Below, piece by piece: positions 25,231 to 33,908 of a stretch of DNA of 33,908 bases. Numbering within the stretch: the stretch's first letter is position 1; each line of letters starts with the position of its first letter. The notes under the pieces were generated by a model, which searched no databases, was not told the DNA's origin, and saw only the letters and a program-made list of their open reading frames with translations. A program made the position numbers and the translations under genes. The stretch comes from Actinomycetes bacterium. GTDB taxonomy: Bacteria > Actinomycetota > Thermoleophilia > BMS3ABIN01. The stretch covers positions 34,125 through 68,032 of the forward strand of contig JAJZQT010000001.1 in NCBI GenBank assembly GCA_021803005.1, given 5' to 3'.

Positions 25231-27354
25231 TTGAAACTCATAATCACGGAAAAAGATACGGCGGCGAAGAAGATCGCCAGCATATTGGGTGGCGGCAAGG
25301 TGACCGCCGGCTCGTATCAGAAGGTTCCCATCTATACCTTTTCCGCCGATTCGGAGGAATTCACCTGCATCGGCCTCAAGGGCCACATCGTGCAGCTCGA
25401 GTATCCCGAGGAGTATTCCGACTGGCGCAAGGTCGAGCCCCGCGAGCTGATCGACGCCGAGCTGATCAAGGCGCCGTCGGCCAAATCCGTGGTAAACGCG
25501 CTCAAGAAAACCGCCAAGGACGCGCACGGCGTCATCATCGCCACCGACTTCGACCGCGAGGGCGAGCTGATCGGCCTCGAGGCGCTGGAGCAGACCGTTG
25601 AAGCCAATCCGGCCCTGTCGCAGGGGGTGCGGCGGGCCCGCTATTCCGCCCTGACCGCCGAGGAGATCAACCGGGCGTTCGCTGATACCACCGAGCTTTC
25701 GATCCCGCTGGCGCAGGCCGGCGAGGCCCGGCAGGACATCGACCTCATCTGGGGGGCCACGCTCACCCGCTTTATTTCACTGGCCACCTCGAGGCTGGGC
25801 AACCAGTTCCTCTCCGTCGGCCGCGTGCAGAGCCCGACGCTGGCGCTGATCGTGGGGCGCGAGCTGGAGCGGCGCGCCTTCGTGCCCGTTCCCTACTGGC
25901 AGGTGTTTGCCGAGCTGGGTTCATCCCAGGGCGATTTCACCGCCCAGCACAAGACCGACCGTTTCCTGGAGCAAAAAGAAGCCGAAGCGGCGCAGGCCAA
26001 CGCCGGCGCAGCCGCCACCGGCACCGTCACGGCGGTCAAATCGACCCAGAAGAAACTGCAGCCGCCGGCGCCGTTCAACACCACCGCCTATACCAAGGCG
26101 GCCACGGCGCTGGGCATGTCGGCGGCGAGGGCCATCCGCCTGGCGGAGGACCTCTATCTCGGCGGTTTCATCAGCTATCCGCGTACGGACAATACCGTCT
26201 ATCCCCCGTCGCTCGATCTCAAGGAAATTTTGGTAGAGCTGAAGAAGAGCCGCGAGCTGGAGCCGGCGGCCAGCGGGCTGCTGGGGCGGCCGGAGCTCAA
26301 ACCCACGCGGGGCAAGAAGCAGACCACCGACCATCCGCCGATCTATCCGGTCGGGGTTCCCGCCGCCGGAGACAAGCTCGACGACGCCCACTGGAAGATC
26401 TGGTTCCTGGTGGCGCGCCGTTTCCTGGCGACCCTGAGCGAAGAAGCGGTCTCCGAGAGCAACCGTGTCGACTTCGACATCGGCGGCGAGCCTTTCGCGG
26501 TCAGGGGCTCGCGCATCATCAAGGACGGCTGGCTGGGCGTCTATCCCTACTCGCGCAGCCGGGACGAGGAAGTGCCGCGCCTCGAGGAGGGCGAAGAGGT
26601 CAAGGTGAACCGGGTCTACGGCGAGCAGAAGGAGACTCAGCCGCCGGGACGCTACGGCCAGGGCCGCCTCATCGAGCTCATGGAGCAGAACGGCCTGGGC
26701 ACCAAGGCCACCCGCCACAGCATCATCCAGAACCTTTACGACCGCGGCTACATCAAGAACACTCCGGTCGAGCCGACCGAGACCGGCATCGGCATGGTCG
26801 AGGCGCTCAACACCTACGCCGACCGCATCACCAAGCCGGAAATGACCGCCGAACTCGAGGAAGAAATGAACTCCATCGCCGAGCAGGCCATGACCAAGGA
26901 CGAGGTCGTCAGGCGCTCGCGCGAGCTGCTGCACCTGGCTTATTCCTCGCTGGAGGAGCACAAGGAAGAACTGGCCGGCATCATCGTCAAGGGCATCCAG
27001 GAGGACAAGGTCGTCGGCGCCTGCCCCAAGTGCGGCAAGCAGCTGAAGATCATCCGTTCCAAGAAGACCAAGAAGCGCTTCGTCGGCTGCGACGGCTATC
27101 CGGATTGCGATACGACCTATCCGCTGCCGCAGATGGGCAGGCTCATCCCCATGCATGGGGAATGCCCCGAGTGCCATTCGCCCAAGGTCAAGATAATTAC
27201 GCGCGGCCGGCGCCCCTGGGAGCTGTGCATCGACCCCGAATGCCCGACCAAAGAGGAGTACCGCAAGAAGGCGGCGCTGAAGAAGGCGGAGAAGGCCGCG
27301 GAAGCGGCCACCGCGACCAAGACGGTCAAGCGGGCGAAGAAAAAAGCTTCCTGA
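25231..27354 (+). CDS. topA: DNA topoisomerase I (type IA), archaeal-like architecture (TTG start)
   Basis: KLIITEKDTAAKKIASILGGG, IIATDFDREGELIG, SVGRVQSPTLALIV, FISYPRTDNTVYP, C-terminal CPKCGKQLKIIRSKKTKKRFVGCDGYPDCDTTYPLPQMG. Confidence 0.93.
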   Translation: MKLIITEKDTAAKKIASILGGGKVTAGSYQKVPIYTFSADSEEFTCIGLKGHIVQLEYPEEYSDWRKVEPRELIDAELIKAPSAKSVVNALKKTAKDAHGVIIATDFDREGELIGLEALEQTVEANPALSQGVRRARYSALTAEEINRAFADTTELSIPLAQAGEARQDIDLIWGATLTRFISLATSRLGNQFLSVGRVQSPTLALIVGRELERRAFVPVPYWQVFAELGSSQGDFTAQHKTDRFLEQKEAEAAQANAGAAATGTVTAVKSTQKKLQPPAPFNTTAYTKAATALGMSAARAIRLAEDLYLGGFISYPRTDNTVYPPSLDLKEILVELKKSRELEPAASGLLGRPELKPTRGKKQTTDHPPIYPVGVPAAGDKLDDAHWKIWFLVARRFLATLSEEAVSESNRVDFDIGGEPFAVRGSRIIKDGWLGVYPYSRSRDEEVPRLEEGEEVKVNRVYGEQKETQPPGRYGQGRLIELMEQNGLGTKATRHSIIQNLYDRGYIKNTPVEPTETGIGMVEALNTYADRITKPEMTAELEEEMNSIAEQAMTKDEVVRRSRELLHLAYSSLEEHKEELAGIIVKGIQEDKVVGACPKCGKQLKIIRSKKTKKRFVGCDGYPDCDTTYPLPQMGRLIPMHGECPECHSPKVKIITRGRRPWELCIDPECPTKEEYRKKAALKKAEKAAEAATATKTVKRAKKKAS

Positions 27355-27426
27355 GCGGCGAGCCGGCGGGCAGCCAGCAGGACGGCGGCGCTACGGGCCA
27401 AACAATTTATTGCGTGCGGGAGCTCC

Positions 27427-28053
27427 ATGTACTTCATCACTTTTGAGGGAATCGATCAAAGCGGGAAATCGACGCAGCTGAAACTGCTGGCTGGCTCCGC
27501 GACCACGGCCGGCATCGATACGCTCAGCGTTCGCGAGCCCGGAGGCACGCCGCTGGGCGAGCAGATCCGCGAGATCCTGCTGGGCCCCGAGCACGCCAAC
27601 ATGGACGCCTGGACCGAGGCGCTGCTTTACGCCGCGGCCAGGGTGCAGCTGGTTAAGGAAGTTGTAAAACCGGCGCTGATGCAGGGAAAGATCGTTCTCT
27701 CCGACCGCTACATCGACTCCTCGCTGGTCTACCAGGGAATCGCCCGCGGGCTGGGCATCGACCGCGTTCTCGATCTCAACCTGGGCGCCACCGGCGGGCT
27801 CATGCCCGACCTTACTTTTGTCTTTCATCTGGGCGTGGCCGCGTCACGCGAGCGCCTGGCCGGACGCGATACAGCCGAGGACCGCATCGAGGGCGAGCCG
27901 CTGCCCTTCCATGAGAAGGTCGAGGCCGGCTACCGGCAGCTTGAGGAGATGTACCCCGGCAGGATCGCCGGCATCGATGCGGGCGGCAGCATCGAGGAAG
28001 TGCACGCCAGGGTCGTTGCCGTCTGCCACGAGCGTCTCGGCCTGGAGCTGTAG
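27427..28053 (+). CDS. tmk: Thymidylate kinase
   Basis: MYFITFEGIDQSGKSTQLKLL, REPGGTPLGEQIREILL, LSDRYIDSSLVYQGIARGLG. Confidence 0.96.
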   Translation: MYFITFEGIDQSGKSTQLKLLAGSATTAGIDTLSVREPGGTPLGEQIREILLGPEHANMDAWTEALLYAAARVQLVKEVVKPALMQGKIVLSDRYIDSSLVYQGIARGLGIDRVLDLNLGATGGLMPDLTFVFHLGVAASRERLAGRDTAEDRIEGEPLPFHEKVEAGYRQLEEMYPGRIAGIDAGGSIEEVHARVVAVCHERLGLEL

Positions 28054-28161
28054 CCCGGTTCTGGCTTTGCGCTCGCACACGCTTTGATTTAGCCCGAGCT
28101 TTTCCATTCGCCCCACTTGTAGGACAATAGGTTCCGCCGGAAAAATTCCCCGAAGGTATTT

Positions 28162-29271
28162 ATGACTGAGTTACCAACAATCTTCAGAGGCCTCATCGGC
28201 CAGGACCGGGCCGCGAGCATGCTGGCGGCGGCCCTGGCCCAGGGTGAGCCGAGCCACGCCTACCTGTTCCATGGCCCCCGCGGCGCCGGCAAGTTCCCGG
28301 CGGCGCTGAAATTCGCCGCGGCGCTCTGCTGCGAGCAGGGAGGCTGCGGAGAGTGCCCTTCCTGCGAGAAGGCGGCCCGGGGCGTCCATCCCGACATCGA
28401 AGTCATCGCGCCGGTCGGCTCGTTCGTCACTGTGGACCAGGTGCGGGAGATCAACCGCAACCTCAATCTGCGGCCGCATGAGAGCCGGGCGCGCGTCTTC
28501 ATCATCAGGGGCGCCGGCAGCTTCAACTCCGAGAGCGCCAACGCCTTCCTCAAGTCGCTCGAGGAGCCGCCGCCGTTCGTTTACTTCCTGCTGCTGGCCG
28601 AGCGCGTCGCAAGCACTCTGGCAACAATCGTCTCCCGTTGCCAGCCGGTCCGCTTCGGCCCGGTGCCGGCGGCCGACATCGAGGCCTACCTGCTGGAGCA
28701 CTACCAGGTAAGCGAAGTCGTGGCCCCGGCATATGCCCGCGTCTGCCGCGGCGACCTGGAGCTGGCCAAGGCGCTCTGCATCGATCCCGACCTGCCCGCG
28801 CGCCGTCAGAGTTACCTGCAAATCGCCGAAAATTTAAGCCGTGGCAGTTGGGAGGGCGGCGCCGGCCAGATGGCCGCCGCGATCATGGCGGCAGCCTCCC
28901 GGGCGGGCGAGACCGCCGAAGCGGAGGAGGACGAGGCCGTGCCCGAGGGTTTTCTGACGGCGCCGAAGAAACGCCGCGAGCAGGACGCCCACCGGCGCGC
29001 CGGTCAGGCGCAGCGGCGCGAGCTGCACCTGGCGCTCGACTTCCTGGAGTCCTGGTTCCGCGACATGATGGCGATGGCGGCCGGGGCCGGCGACGCGGTG
29101 CTCAACCGCGATTACGAGCTGGAACTGGAAAATCTGGCGCTGCCGTCGAAGCTCGGCAACTATCGCCGGGCTCTCGAAGCCATCGAGGCCGCCCGTTCGA
29201 AACTGAGCTATAATGTGGAACTGGAGCTTGCTTTGCAGGCCATGTTCTATCAGTTGCAGGAGGTTTTGTAG
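28162..29271 (+). CDS. holB: DNA polymerase III subunit delta'
   Basis: GLIGQDRAASMLAAALAQGEPSHAYLFHGPRGAGKFPAALKFAAALCC, CGECPSC, NAFLKSLEEPP. Confidence 0.92.
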   Translation: MTELPTIFRGLIGQDRAASMLAAALAQGEPSHAYLFHGPRGAGKFPAALKFAAALCCEQGGCGECPSCEKAARGVHPDIEVIAPVGSFVTVDQVREINRNLNLRPHESRARVFIIRGAGSFNSESANAFLKSLEEPPPFVYFLLLAERVASTLATIVSRCQPVRFGPVPAADIEAYLLEHYQVSEVVAPAYARVCRGDLELAKALCIDPDLPARRQSYLQIAENLSRGSWEGGAGQMAAAIMAAASRAGETAEAEEDEAVPEGFLTAPKKRREQDAHRRAGQAQRRELHLALDFLESWFRDMMAMAAGAGDAVLNRDYELELENLALPSKLGNYRRALEAIEAARSKLSYNVELELALQAMFYQLQEVL

Positions 29272-30251
29272 TGCCGGAAGTCGCAGAAGTCGTATTCAGG
29301 AATGGCTGCAAGGTCTATTCCTTCGATCCGGCCGGGCTCGAGCTCGACGTCGCCGACCAGGTCATCGTCAGGACCAGCCGCGGCATCGAGATCGGCAAGG
29401 TTGTCGTCGCCAATCACGAGATGCCGCCCGAGGAGATCGTGGCGCCCCTGGAAAAAGTCGTGCGCAAGGCCACCGACAGCGATCTCGCTGCCGTTGAGCG
29501 CAACGACAAGCTGGCGGTGCGCGTCGGCCAGGTCTGCGAAGAGAAGATCGCGGAATACAGCCTGGACATGCGCCTCATCAATACCGAGGTCGTCTTCGAC
29601 GGCGGCAAGATCATCATCTCCTTCTTCGCCGAGGAGCGGGTGGATTTCCGCAAACTGGTCGAGGACCTGGCCAAGAAATTTCGCACCCGCATCGAATTCC
29701 GCCAGGTGGGCGTGCGCGACGAGGCCCGCCTCATCGGCGGCTACGGCCCCTGCGGGCGGCGCATGTGCTGCACCATGTTCGCCGGCGATCAGCAGCCGGT
29801 CTCGATCAAGATGGCCAAGGAACAGAACCTGCCCCTCAACCCCATGAAGATATCCGGCATCTGCGGCCGGTTGATGTGCTGCCTGAAATATGAGCAGGAA
29901 GCTTACAAGGATTTTAAGTGCCGGGCGCCTGGCAAGGGCTGCATGGTCATGACCGACAAGGGCGAAGGCCGGGTCGTTGATTACCTGGTGCCCAAGGAAA
30001 AAGTTCTGGTCAACCTGGGAGAAGCCGGACAGACCGAGGCCTCACTGGAAGAGATCAAGGCGGCATCGGAGCGGCCCAGGCCAGACCGCGACCGCCCCGG
30101 GGGAGGCGGCGAGCGAGGCAAGGGTAACGGCGGCGGCAAGACTCCGGAAAAAAGCGGCGGCCGCGCCGAGGCCAAGGGCGGGCAGAATACGGGACGGCGC
30201 CCAGGCGGAGGCGGGCGCGGCGGACGGGGTGGCCGCAGGAGAAGGCGCTGA
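29271..30251 (+). CDS. ricT: PSP1 / RicT (YaaT) domain protein (GTG start)
   Basis: RTSRGIEIGKVV, EERVDFRKLVEDLAKKFRTRIEFRQVGVRDEARLIGGYGPCGRRMCC, MKISGICGRLMCCLKYE; start overlaps the holB stop (TAGTG). Confidence 0.92.
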   Translation: MPEVAEVVFRNGCKVYSFDPAGLELDVADQVIVRTSRGIEIGKVVVANHEMPPEEIVAPLEKVVRKATDSDLAAVERNDKLAVRVGQVCEEKIAEYSLDMRLINTEVVFDGGKIIISFFAEERVDFRKLVEDLAKKFRTRIEFRQVGVRDEARLIGGYGPCGRRMCCTMFAGDQQPVSIKMAKEQNLPLNPMKISGICGRLMCCLKYEQEAYKDFKCRAPGKGCMVMTDKGEGRVVDYLVPKEKVLVNLGEAGQTEASLEEIKAASERPRPDRDRPGGGGERGKGNGGGKTPEKSGGRAEAKGGQNTGRRPGGGGRGGRGGRRRRR

Positions 30252-30252
30252 T

Positions 30253-31077
30253 TTGGACCCGCGCCCGATAGGCATGTTCGACTCCGGCGTCGGCGGCTTG
30301 ACCGTCCTGCACGAATGCCTGGTCTCTCATCCCCACGAAGATTTCATTTACCTCGGTGACACCGGGCGCTTTCCCTATGGCCCGCGCAGCAGCGAGGAGA
30401 TCCGGGCATTCGCCTTCCAGATTGCCTCCCACCTGCTGCTTCTGGACGTCAAGCTGCTGGTGGTGGCGTGCAATTCGGCCACGGCGGCGGCCCTTCCCTG
30501 GCTGCAGGAGATGTTGAGCGCCTCGATCATCGGGGCCGTTCACCCCGAGGCTGAGGCCGCGGCGCAGACCACCCGCAACCGCCGCGTTGGCATCCTGGCC
30601 ACCGAGGCCACGGTAGCCAGCGGCAGTTACGAGCGGTCGCTGCTGAACCTGGATGCCGGCCTCGGCGTCTTTTCGCAGCCTTGTCCCAAGCTGGCCTCGA
30701 TGATCCAGAGCGGCGACGTCTCATCGCCGGAAATGGTCGAGACGGTCAAGGGCTACGCGGCGCCGCTCAAGCAAGCCGGCGTGGATACGGTCATTCTGGG
30801 ATGCACGCATTACCCCCTGGTGACCCCGATGCTGCAGCGGGTTTTTGGCAGGGGCGTAACTCTGGTAAACTCCGCCGAGGAAATCGCCCGCGAGGTCGGC
30901 GAGGTTCTGGAGCGCAGAGAGATCGGCAACGATCCGGCCCGGGAAGGAAAATATTCGTTCCTTTGCACCGGTGACGTAGATACCTTCGTGGAAGTTGGAG
31001 CACGCTTTTTACAGATGCCGTTCGAGAACGTGCAACGAGTCGATACAGCGGAATTGGAAAGGATTGGTGTAGCGTGA
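30253..31077 (+). CDS. murI: Glutamate racemase (TTG start inside a longer track ORF)
   Basis: RPIGMFDSGVGGLTVLHE, YLGDTGRFPYGPRSSEEI, VVACNSATAAAL, ILGCTHYPLV. Confidence 0.95.
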   Translation: MDPRPIGMFDSGVGGLTVLHECLVSHPHEDFIYLGDTGRFPYGPRSSEEIRAFAFQIASHLLLLDVKLLVVACNSATAAALPWLQEMLSASIIGAVHPEAEAAAQTTRNRRVGILATEATVASGSYERSLLNLDAGLGVFSQPCPKLASMIQSGDVSSPEMVETVKGYAAPLKQAGVDTVILGCTHYPLVTPMLQRVFGRGVTLVNSAEEIAREVGEVLERREIGNDPAREGKYSFLCTGDVDTFVEVGARFLQMPFENVQRVDTAELERIGVA

Positions 31078-31280
31078 ATCTGAAGACAGTTACGCGCGGC
31101 GGCGTAATCGCCGCCATGTGCGTCGTGCTTACCGCGACCCCCGGGCTCTGGATCGGCCTCGCGGGATTCCCGGCCCCGGTAATCTTCAACGCCCTGGGCG
31201 TCATGGCCGCGCTGGCGGCGCCGCTCTTCGTGATGCTTAAAAGGAACCCGGAGCTCATCGGGCTGGAGAAGAGGCTATAA
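31074..31280 (+). CDS. 68-aa membrane microprotein
   Basis: GTG start overlaps the murI stop (GTGA); stop overlaps the rph start (TAATG). Two hydrophobic segments. Confidence 0.65.
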   Translation: MNLKTVTRGGVIAAMCVVLTATPGLWIGLAGFPAPVIFNALGVMAALAAPLFVMLKRNPELIGLEKRL

Positions 31281-32014
31281 TGGCCGTCGAGCGGCCGGAC
31301 GGCCGCGGCGCTGGCGAAATACGCCCGATGAAGATCACGCCCGGTTTCCTCGAGTTTGCGGAGGGCTCGGTGCTGATCGAGGCCGGCAAGACCAAGGTCA
31401 TCTGCGCCGCCAAGATCCAGGACGGCGTGCCCAACTGGATGCGCGGCCACGGCAACGGCTGGGTCACGGCCGAGTACAGCCTGCTGCCGGCTTCAACCCC
31501 GCAGCGCACCTTCCGTGAAGCCGTCAAGGGCAAGCAGGGCGGCCGCACCCTCGAGATCCAGCGCCTTGTCGGCCGCAGCCTCAGGAGCGTCGTCGACATG
31601 CGCGCCCTGGGCGAGCGCACCATCTGGCTCGACTGCGACGTCATCCAGGCCGACGGCGGCACCCGCTGCGCCTCGGTTTCGGGAGCCTACGTGGCCCTTT
31701 ACCTGGCCCTGGCGCATCTGGTCGACCAGGACCTGATCACCGATATGCCGCTTAAAGATTCACTGGCCGCTGTCAGCGTCGGCGTCTGGGAAGGGGAGGC
31801 CATCCTCGACCTCGATTACGCCGAGGACAGCACCGCCGAAGTTGATATGAACGTGGTCATGACCGGTGGCGGCGAGGTCGTCGAGTTACAGGCTACGGCG
31901 GAGAAAACAGCCTTCTCGCGCGCCACTCTCGACGAACTCATAGATCTGGCGGGTTCGGGGATAGAACAGATCGCAGCCGAGCAGCTGCGGGTGACCGCGG
32001 GTCTCAGAGGCTAG
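31280..32014 (+). CDS. rph: Ribonuclease PH
   Basis: EFAEGSVLIEAGKTKVICAAKIQDGVPNWMRGHGNGWVTAEYSLLPAST, RSLRSVVDMRALGERTIWLDCDVIQADGGTR. Confidence 0.95.
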   Translation: MAVERPDGRGAGEIRPMKITPGFLEFAEGSVLIEAGKTKVICAAKIQDGVPNWMRGHGNGWVTAEYSLLPASTPQRTFREAVKGKQGGRTLEIQRLVGRSLRSVVDMRALGERTIWLDCDVIQADGGTRCASVSGAYVALYLALAHLVDQDLITDMPLKDSLAAVSVGVWEGEAILDLDYAEDSTAEVDMNVVMTGGGEVVELQATAEKTAFSRATLDELIDLAGSGIEQIAAEQLRVTAGLRG

Positions 32015-33908
32015 GGGTCCAGCACCGTCCCCAGGACCTCGTTCATGTGATTGCTCCAGAGCACGCGTTGCGAGGCCAGCACCGGCCGCCGGTCGCCGCT
32101 CATGGCGTAGTTGCCGCCGGTGACGTAAGCCCTCACCTCCACCGGACCCCCCATCAACCCTCCGAAGCTCGGCGTGACCATGCCGCCATCGGCCTCCAGG
32201 CCGTAGGTCCCCCTGACAACGCCACTAACGAGAACTTGCACGGTGACACTCTCGGAGTTTGGGTTGGTCACCACGACCCAGTTTCTTGACCCCGTGGAAT
32301 AATTGTCGTACCAGGTCCAGTGGTAAGAGCTCGACAGCGACGGGGAGGGCGTTGAAACATCCGCGAATCCCGGAACCTCTTCGAAAGATTTGTCCCACAG
32401 CGTTCGCTGCGAGGCGATGACGTTGGCCGGGCTGTTGCAACTGCCGTCAGAGGCAAAGGCGGCGCCACAGCCCCTAACCTCGACGGGGCCGCCCATGACG
32501 CCTGGAAAGGTCGGCGTTACCCGGTCGCGCCCTTCAGCATCCCCCATGGGCTGCAGCGTGCCGTACTGGCAGCGGCTGGCGTCGCCGATGTTGCAGCCCC
32601 CGGCGATACTGATTTGATAGTTGACGGAGCCGCCGGCGCTGGGATTGGCAACCAGCACCCAGTTTTTGGCATCCGGTGACTGCTGGTCGTACCAGGTCCA
32701 GAGATAATCGTCCTTGAGGTCGCTTGCCGGAGTACCGTTGACCTCGTTGAAAGCGGTATCGTCAAACATGAGTACACGCTGTGATGCCATGATTTTGGCG
32801 GGGCTGCCGCAACTGCCGTCAGGGGCAAAGGCGGCGCTGCACGCCTGAACCACGACCGGGCCTCCTATAACTCCCGGGAAAAGCGGCGTGGCGCGGCCAC
32901 CGGGCTCGATAGTGCCCTTGGCGCCCGGCGTAGTGTTCGGATCGACGCCGGGCATCCTGATCTCGTAGTTGACCGGTCTGGCGTAATCGGGGTTGGAGAT
33001 GACGATCCAGTCCTTGTAGCCAGGCGTCTGCATGTCGTACCAGGTCCAGAAATATTTATCCGATATCTTGTCCTGCGGGATTGACAGCGTCTCTTCCAGT
33101 GAATCCCCGAGGAGCACCCGTTGCGAGATCACCTGGGGCAGACCCGACAGCGTATTCACCATCAGCGGCCCATCCATGGATCCAGGAAAGGTCTGCATCG
33201 TCGAAGTCCCCGGCGCCGCCGCGTTATAGGTCGAGGGGCCAGCGCCCCTTACTCCCAGTTGTGTCTGGAAGTGTGAGCTGGTGGAGTATATGGCCGCGTT
33301 CGACATCAGCAGCCAGTCCTTCATTCCGGGCGTCTGCATGTCATACCAGGAAAAATAACTGCGCTTGCCAAAAGTAAGGGTCCAGTCAAGCAACTGGGGG
33401 GATTGCGACAGATAGGTCGGGGCCGGGCCCCTGGTCAACCAGGCTCGCAGCTTGATCTGGGGGAATAGAATCGGATCCAGCCAGGCCAGCCCGATGGGAC
33501 TGCTGCGGAAGCCGCCGCTGTTTCCGGGCAGATACAGGTCACTGACGACGTTGCCATCCGCGTCGAGCACCTGAAGCTTGACGTCGCCCCCGTTCAGAGC
33601 TGTATTGAACAGAACCTCGCCCCAGGTCTGGTTGGACGGGTCGGTCCTGGAGATAACGGGGGTGTCGATGTATCCATACTCGGCAAACGAAGCATCGTTT
33701 GGCGGCGGTTGATGCGAGAGCTGAATATAGTCGCACTGTGGGGGGCCCGCCGAGGCCCAGGGGCATTCTCCATTGTTCGTATCAACCTGAAAGGCTTGCG
33801 AAGGAGTTGTCTCGACAAGGCTCAGGAAATCGACCCAGGAGGTTCCCGAAAACATGTTGTAATTGGCCTGCGCGGTGACCTTTTGAAACGAAGCCGTGAA
33901 CCTGATGT
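32011..33908 (-). CDS. Large extracellular-type repeat protein, C-terminal part (runs off window)
   Basis: Four tandem WYD...NW...NP...PG..GGPV.V...SQRVLW...EV repeats. The frame stays open upstream of Met at 33855 to the window edge (IRFTASFQKVTAQANYN-MFSG). Confidence 0.82.
   Translation of the reverse strand, partial: IRFTASFQKVTAQANYNMFSGTSWVDFLSLVETTPSQAFQVDTNNGECPWASAGPPQCDYIQLSHQPPPNDASFAEYGYIDTPVISRTDPSNQTWGEVLFNTALNGGDVKLQVLDADGNVVSDLYLPGNSGGFRSSPIGLAWLDPILFPQIKLRAWLTRGPAPTYLSQSPQLLDWTLTFGKRSYFSWYDMQTPGMKDWLLMSNAAIYSTSSHFQTQLGVRGAGPSTYNAAAPGTSTMQTFPGSMDGPLMVNTLSGLPQVISQRVLLGDSLEETLSIPQDKISDKYFWTWYDMQTPGYKDWIVISNPDYARPVNYEIRMPGVDPNTTPGAKGTIEPGGRATPLFPGVIGGPVVVQACSAAFAPDGSCGSPAKIMASQRVLMFDDTAFNEVNGTPASDLKDDYLWTWYDQQSPDAKNWVLVANPSAGGSVNYQISIAGGCNIGDASRCQYGTLQPMGDAEGRDRVTPTFPGVMGGPVEVRGCGAAFASDGSCNSPANVIASQRTLWDKSFEEVPGFADVSTPSPSLSSSYHWTWYDNYSTGSRNWVVVTNPNSESVTVQVLVSGVVRGTYGLEADGGMVTPSFGGLMGGPVEVRAYVTGGNYAMSGDRRPVLASQRVLWSNHMNEVLGTVLDP
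32014..33360 (-). repeat. Four tandem ~100-127-aa protein repeats (DNA of the WYD domains)
   Basis: Repeat starts near 33360, 33057, 32709 and 32328, each opening with Y-x-x-[ST]-W-Y-D. Confidence 0.82.

Noticed and set aside
25921-27177. 418-aa minus-strand ORF opposite topA
   Set aside because: Antisense shadow of topA with no motifs.
30060-30251. Gly/Arg/Lys-rich repetitive tail of RicT as a separate element
   Set aside because: Low-complexity C-terminal tail in frame with the gene; plausible as a disordered nucleic-acid-binding tail.
29977-30252. N-terminal extension of the 366-aa murI track ORF
   Set aside because: Out-of-frame translation of the Gly/Arg-rich ricT tail; MurI begins at TTG 30253.

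Overview
This 33.9 kb high-GC window looks like ordinary bacterial chromosome. An MctB-like (PF11382-type) protein and the general gene content suggest an Actinobacteriota-like lineage, but I cannot confirm the taxonomy. Housekeeping content: mnmG (edge)-mnmE, DUF255/YyaL, DUF547, nrdR-nrdJ, a GGDEF protein, a UDG-like protein, rlmD, tatA-tatC, envelope glycan genes, an amidohydrolase, a DEAD-box helicase, a TPR protein, topA, tmk-holB-ricT-murI-rph, and a truncated surface-type repeat protein. The most interesting part is roughly 12.2-15.3 kb. It has two divergent near-identical sigma-54-type promoters (16/18 identical, TTGGCACGG[T/A]ATT[T/C]GCTA). One faces a lipoprotein gene. The other faces a ~390-nt hairpin-rich leader, a Tat-exported split-Soret-cytochrome-like protein (twin-arginine signal, C_GCAxxG_C_C-like core, one CxxCH), a small secreted protein, and a 46-aa peptide (15114-15254) with a YxxPxL...LREIT leader like those of RRE-recognised RiPP precursors, with no maturase nearby. 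Other points: tandem NrdR boxes 32 bp apart before nrdR, a probably leaderless mnmE with an extended -10, a 13-bp all-G/C hairpin in the start of the GGDEF gene, an 18-bp tandem repeat carrying in-frame stops, a UDG-fold protein without the canonical GEAPG motif, an archaeal-style topoisomerase I, and a four-copy WYD repeat domain. No CRISPR array, rRNA, tRNA or transposase was seen. All calls come from reading the sequence; no searches or folding were run.
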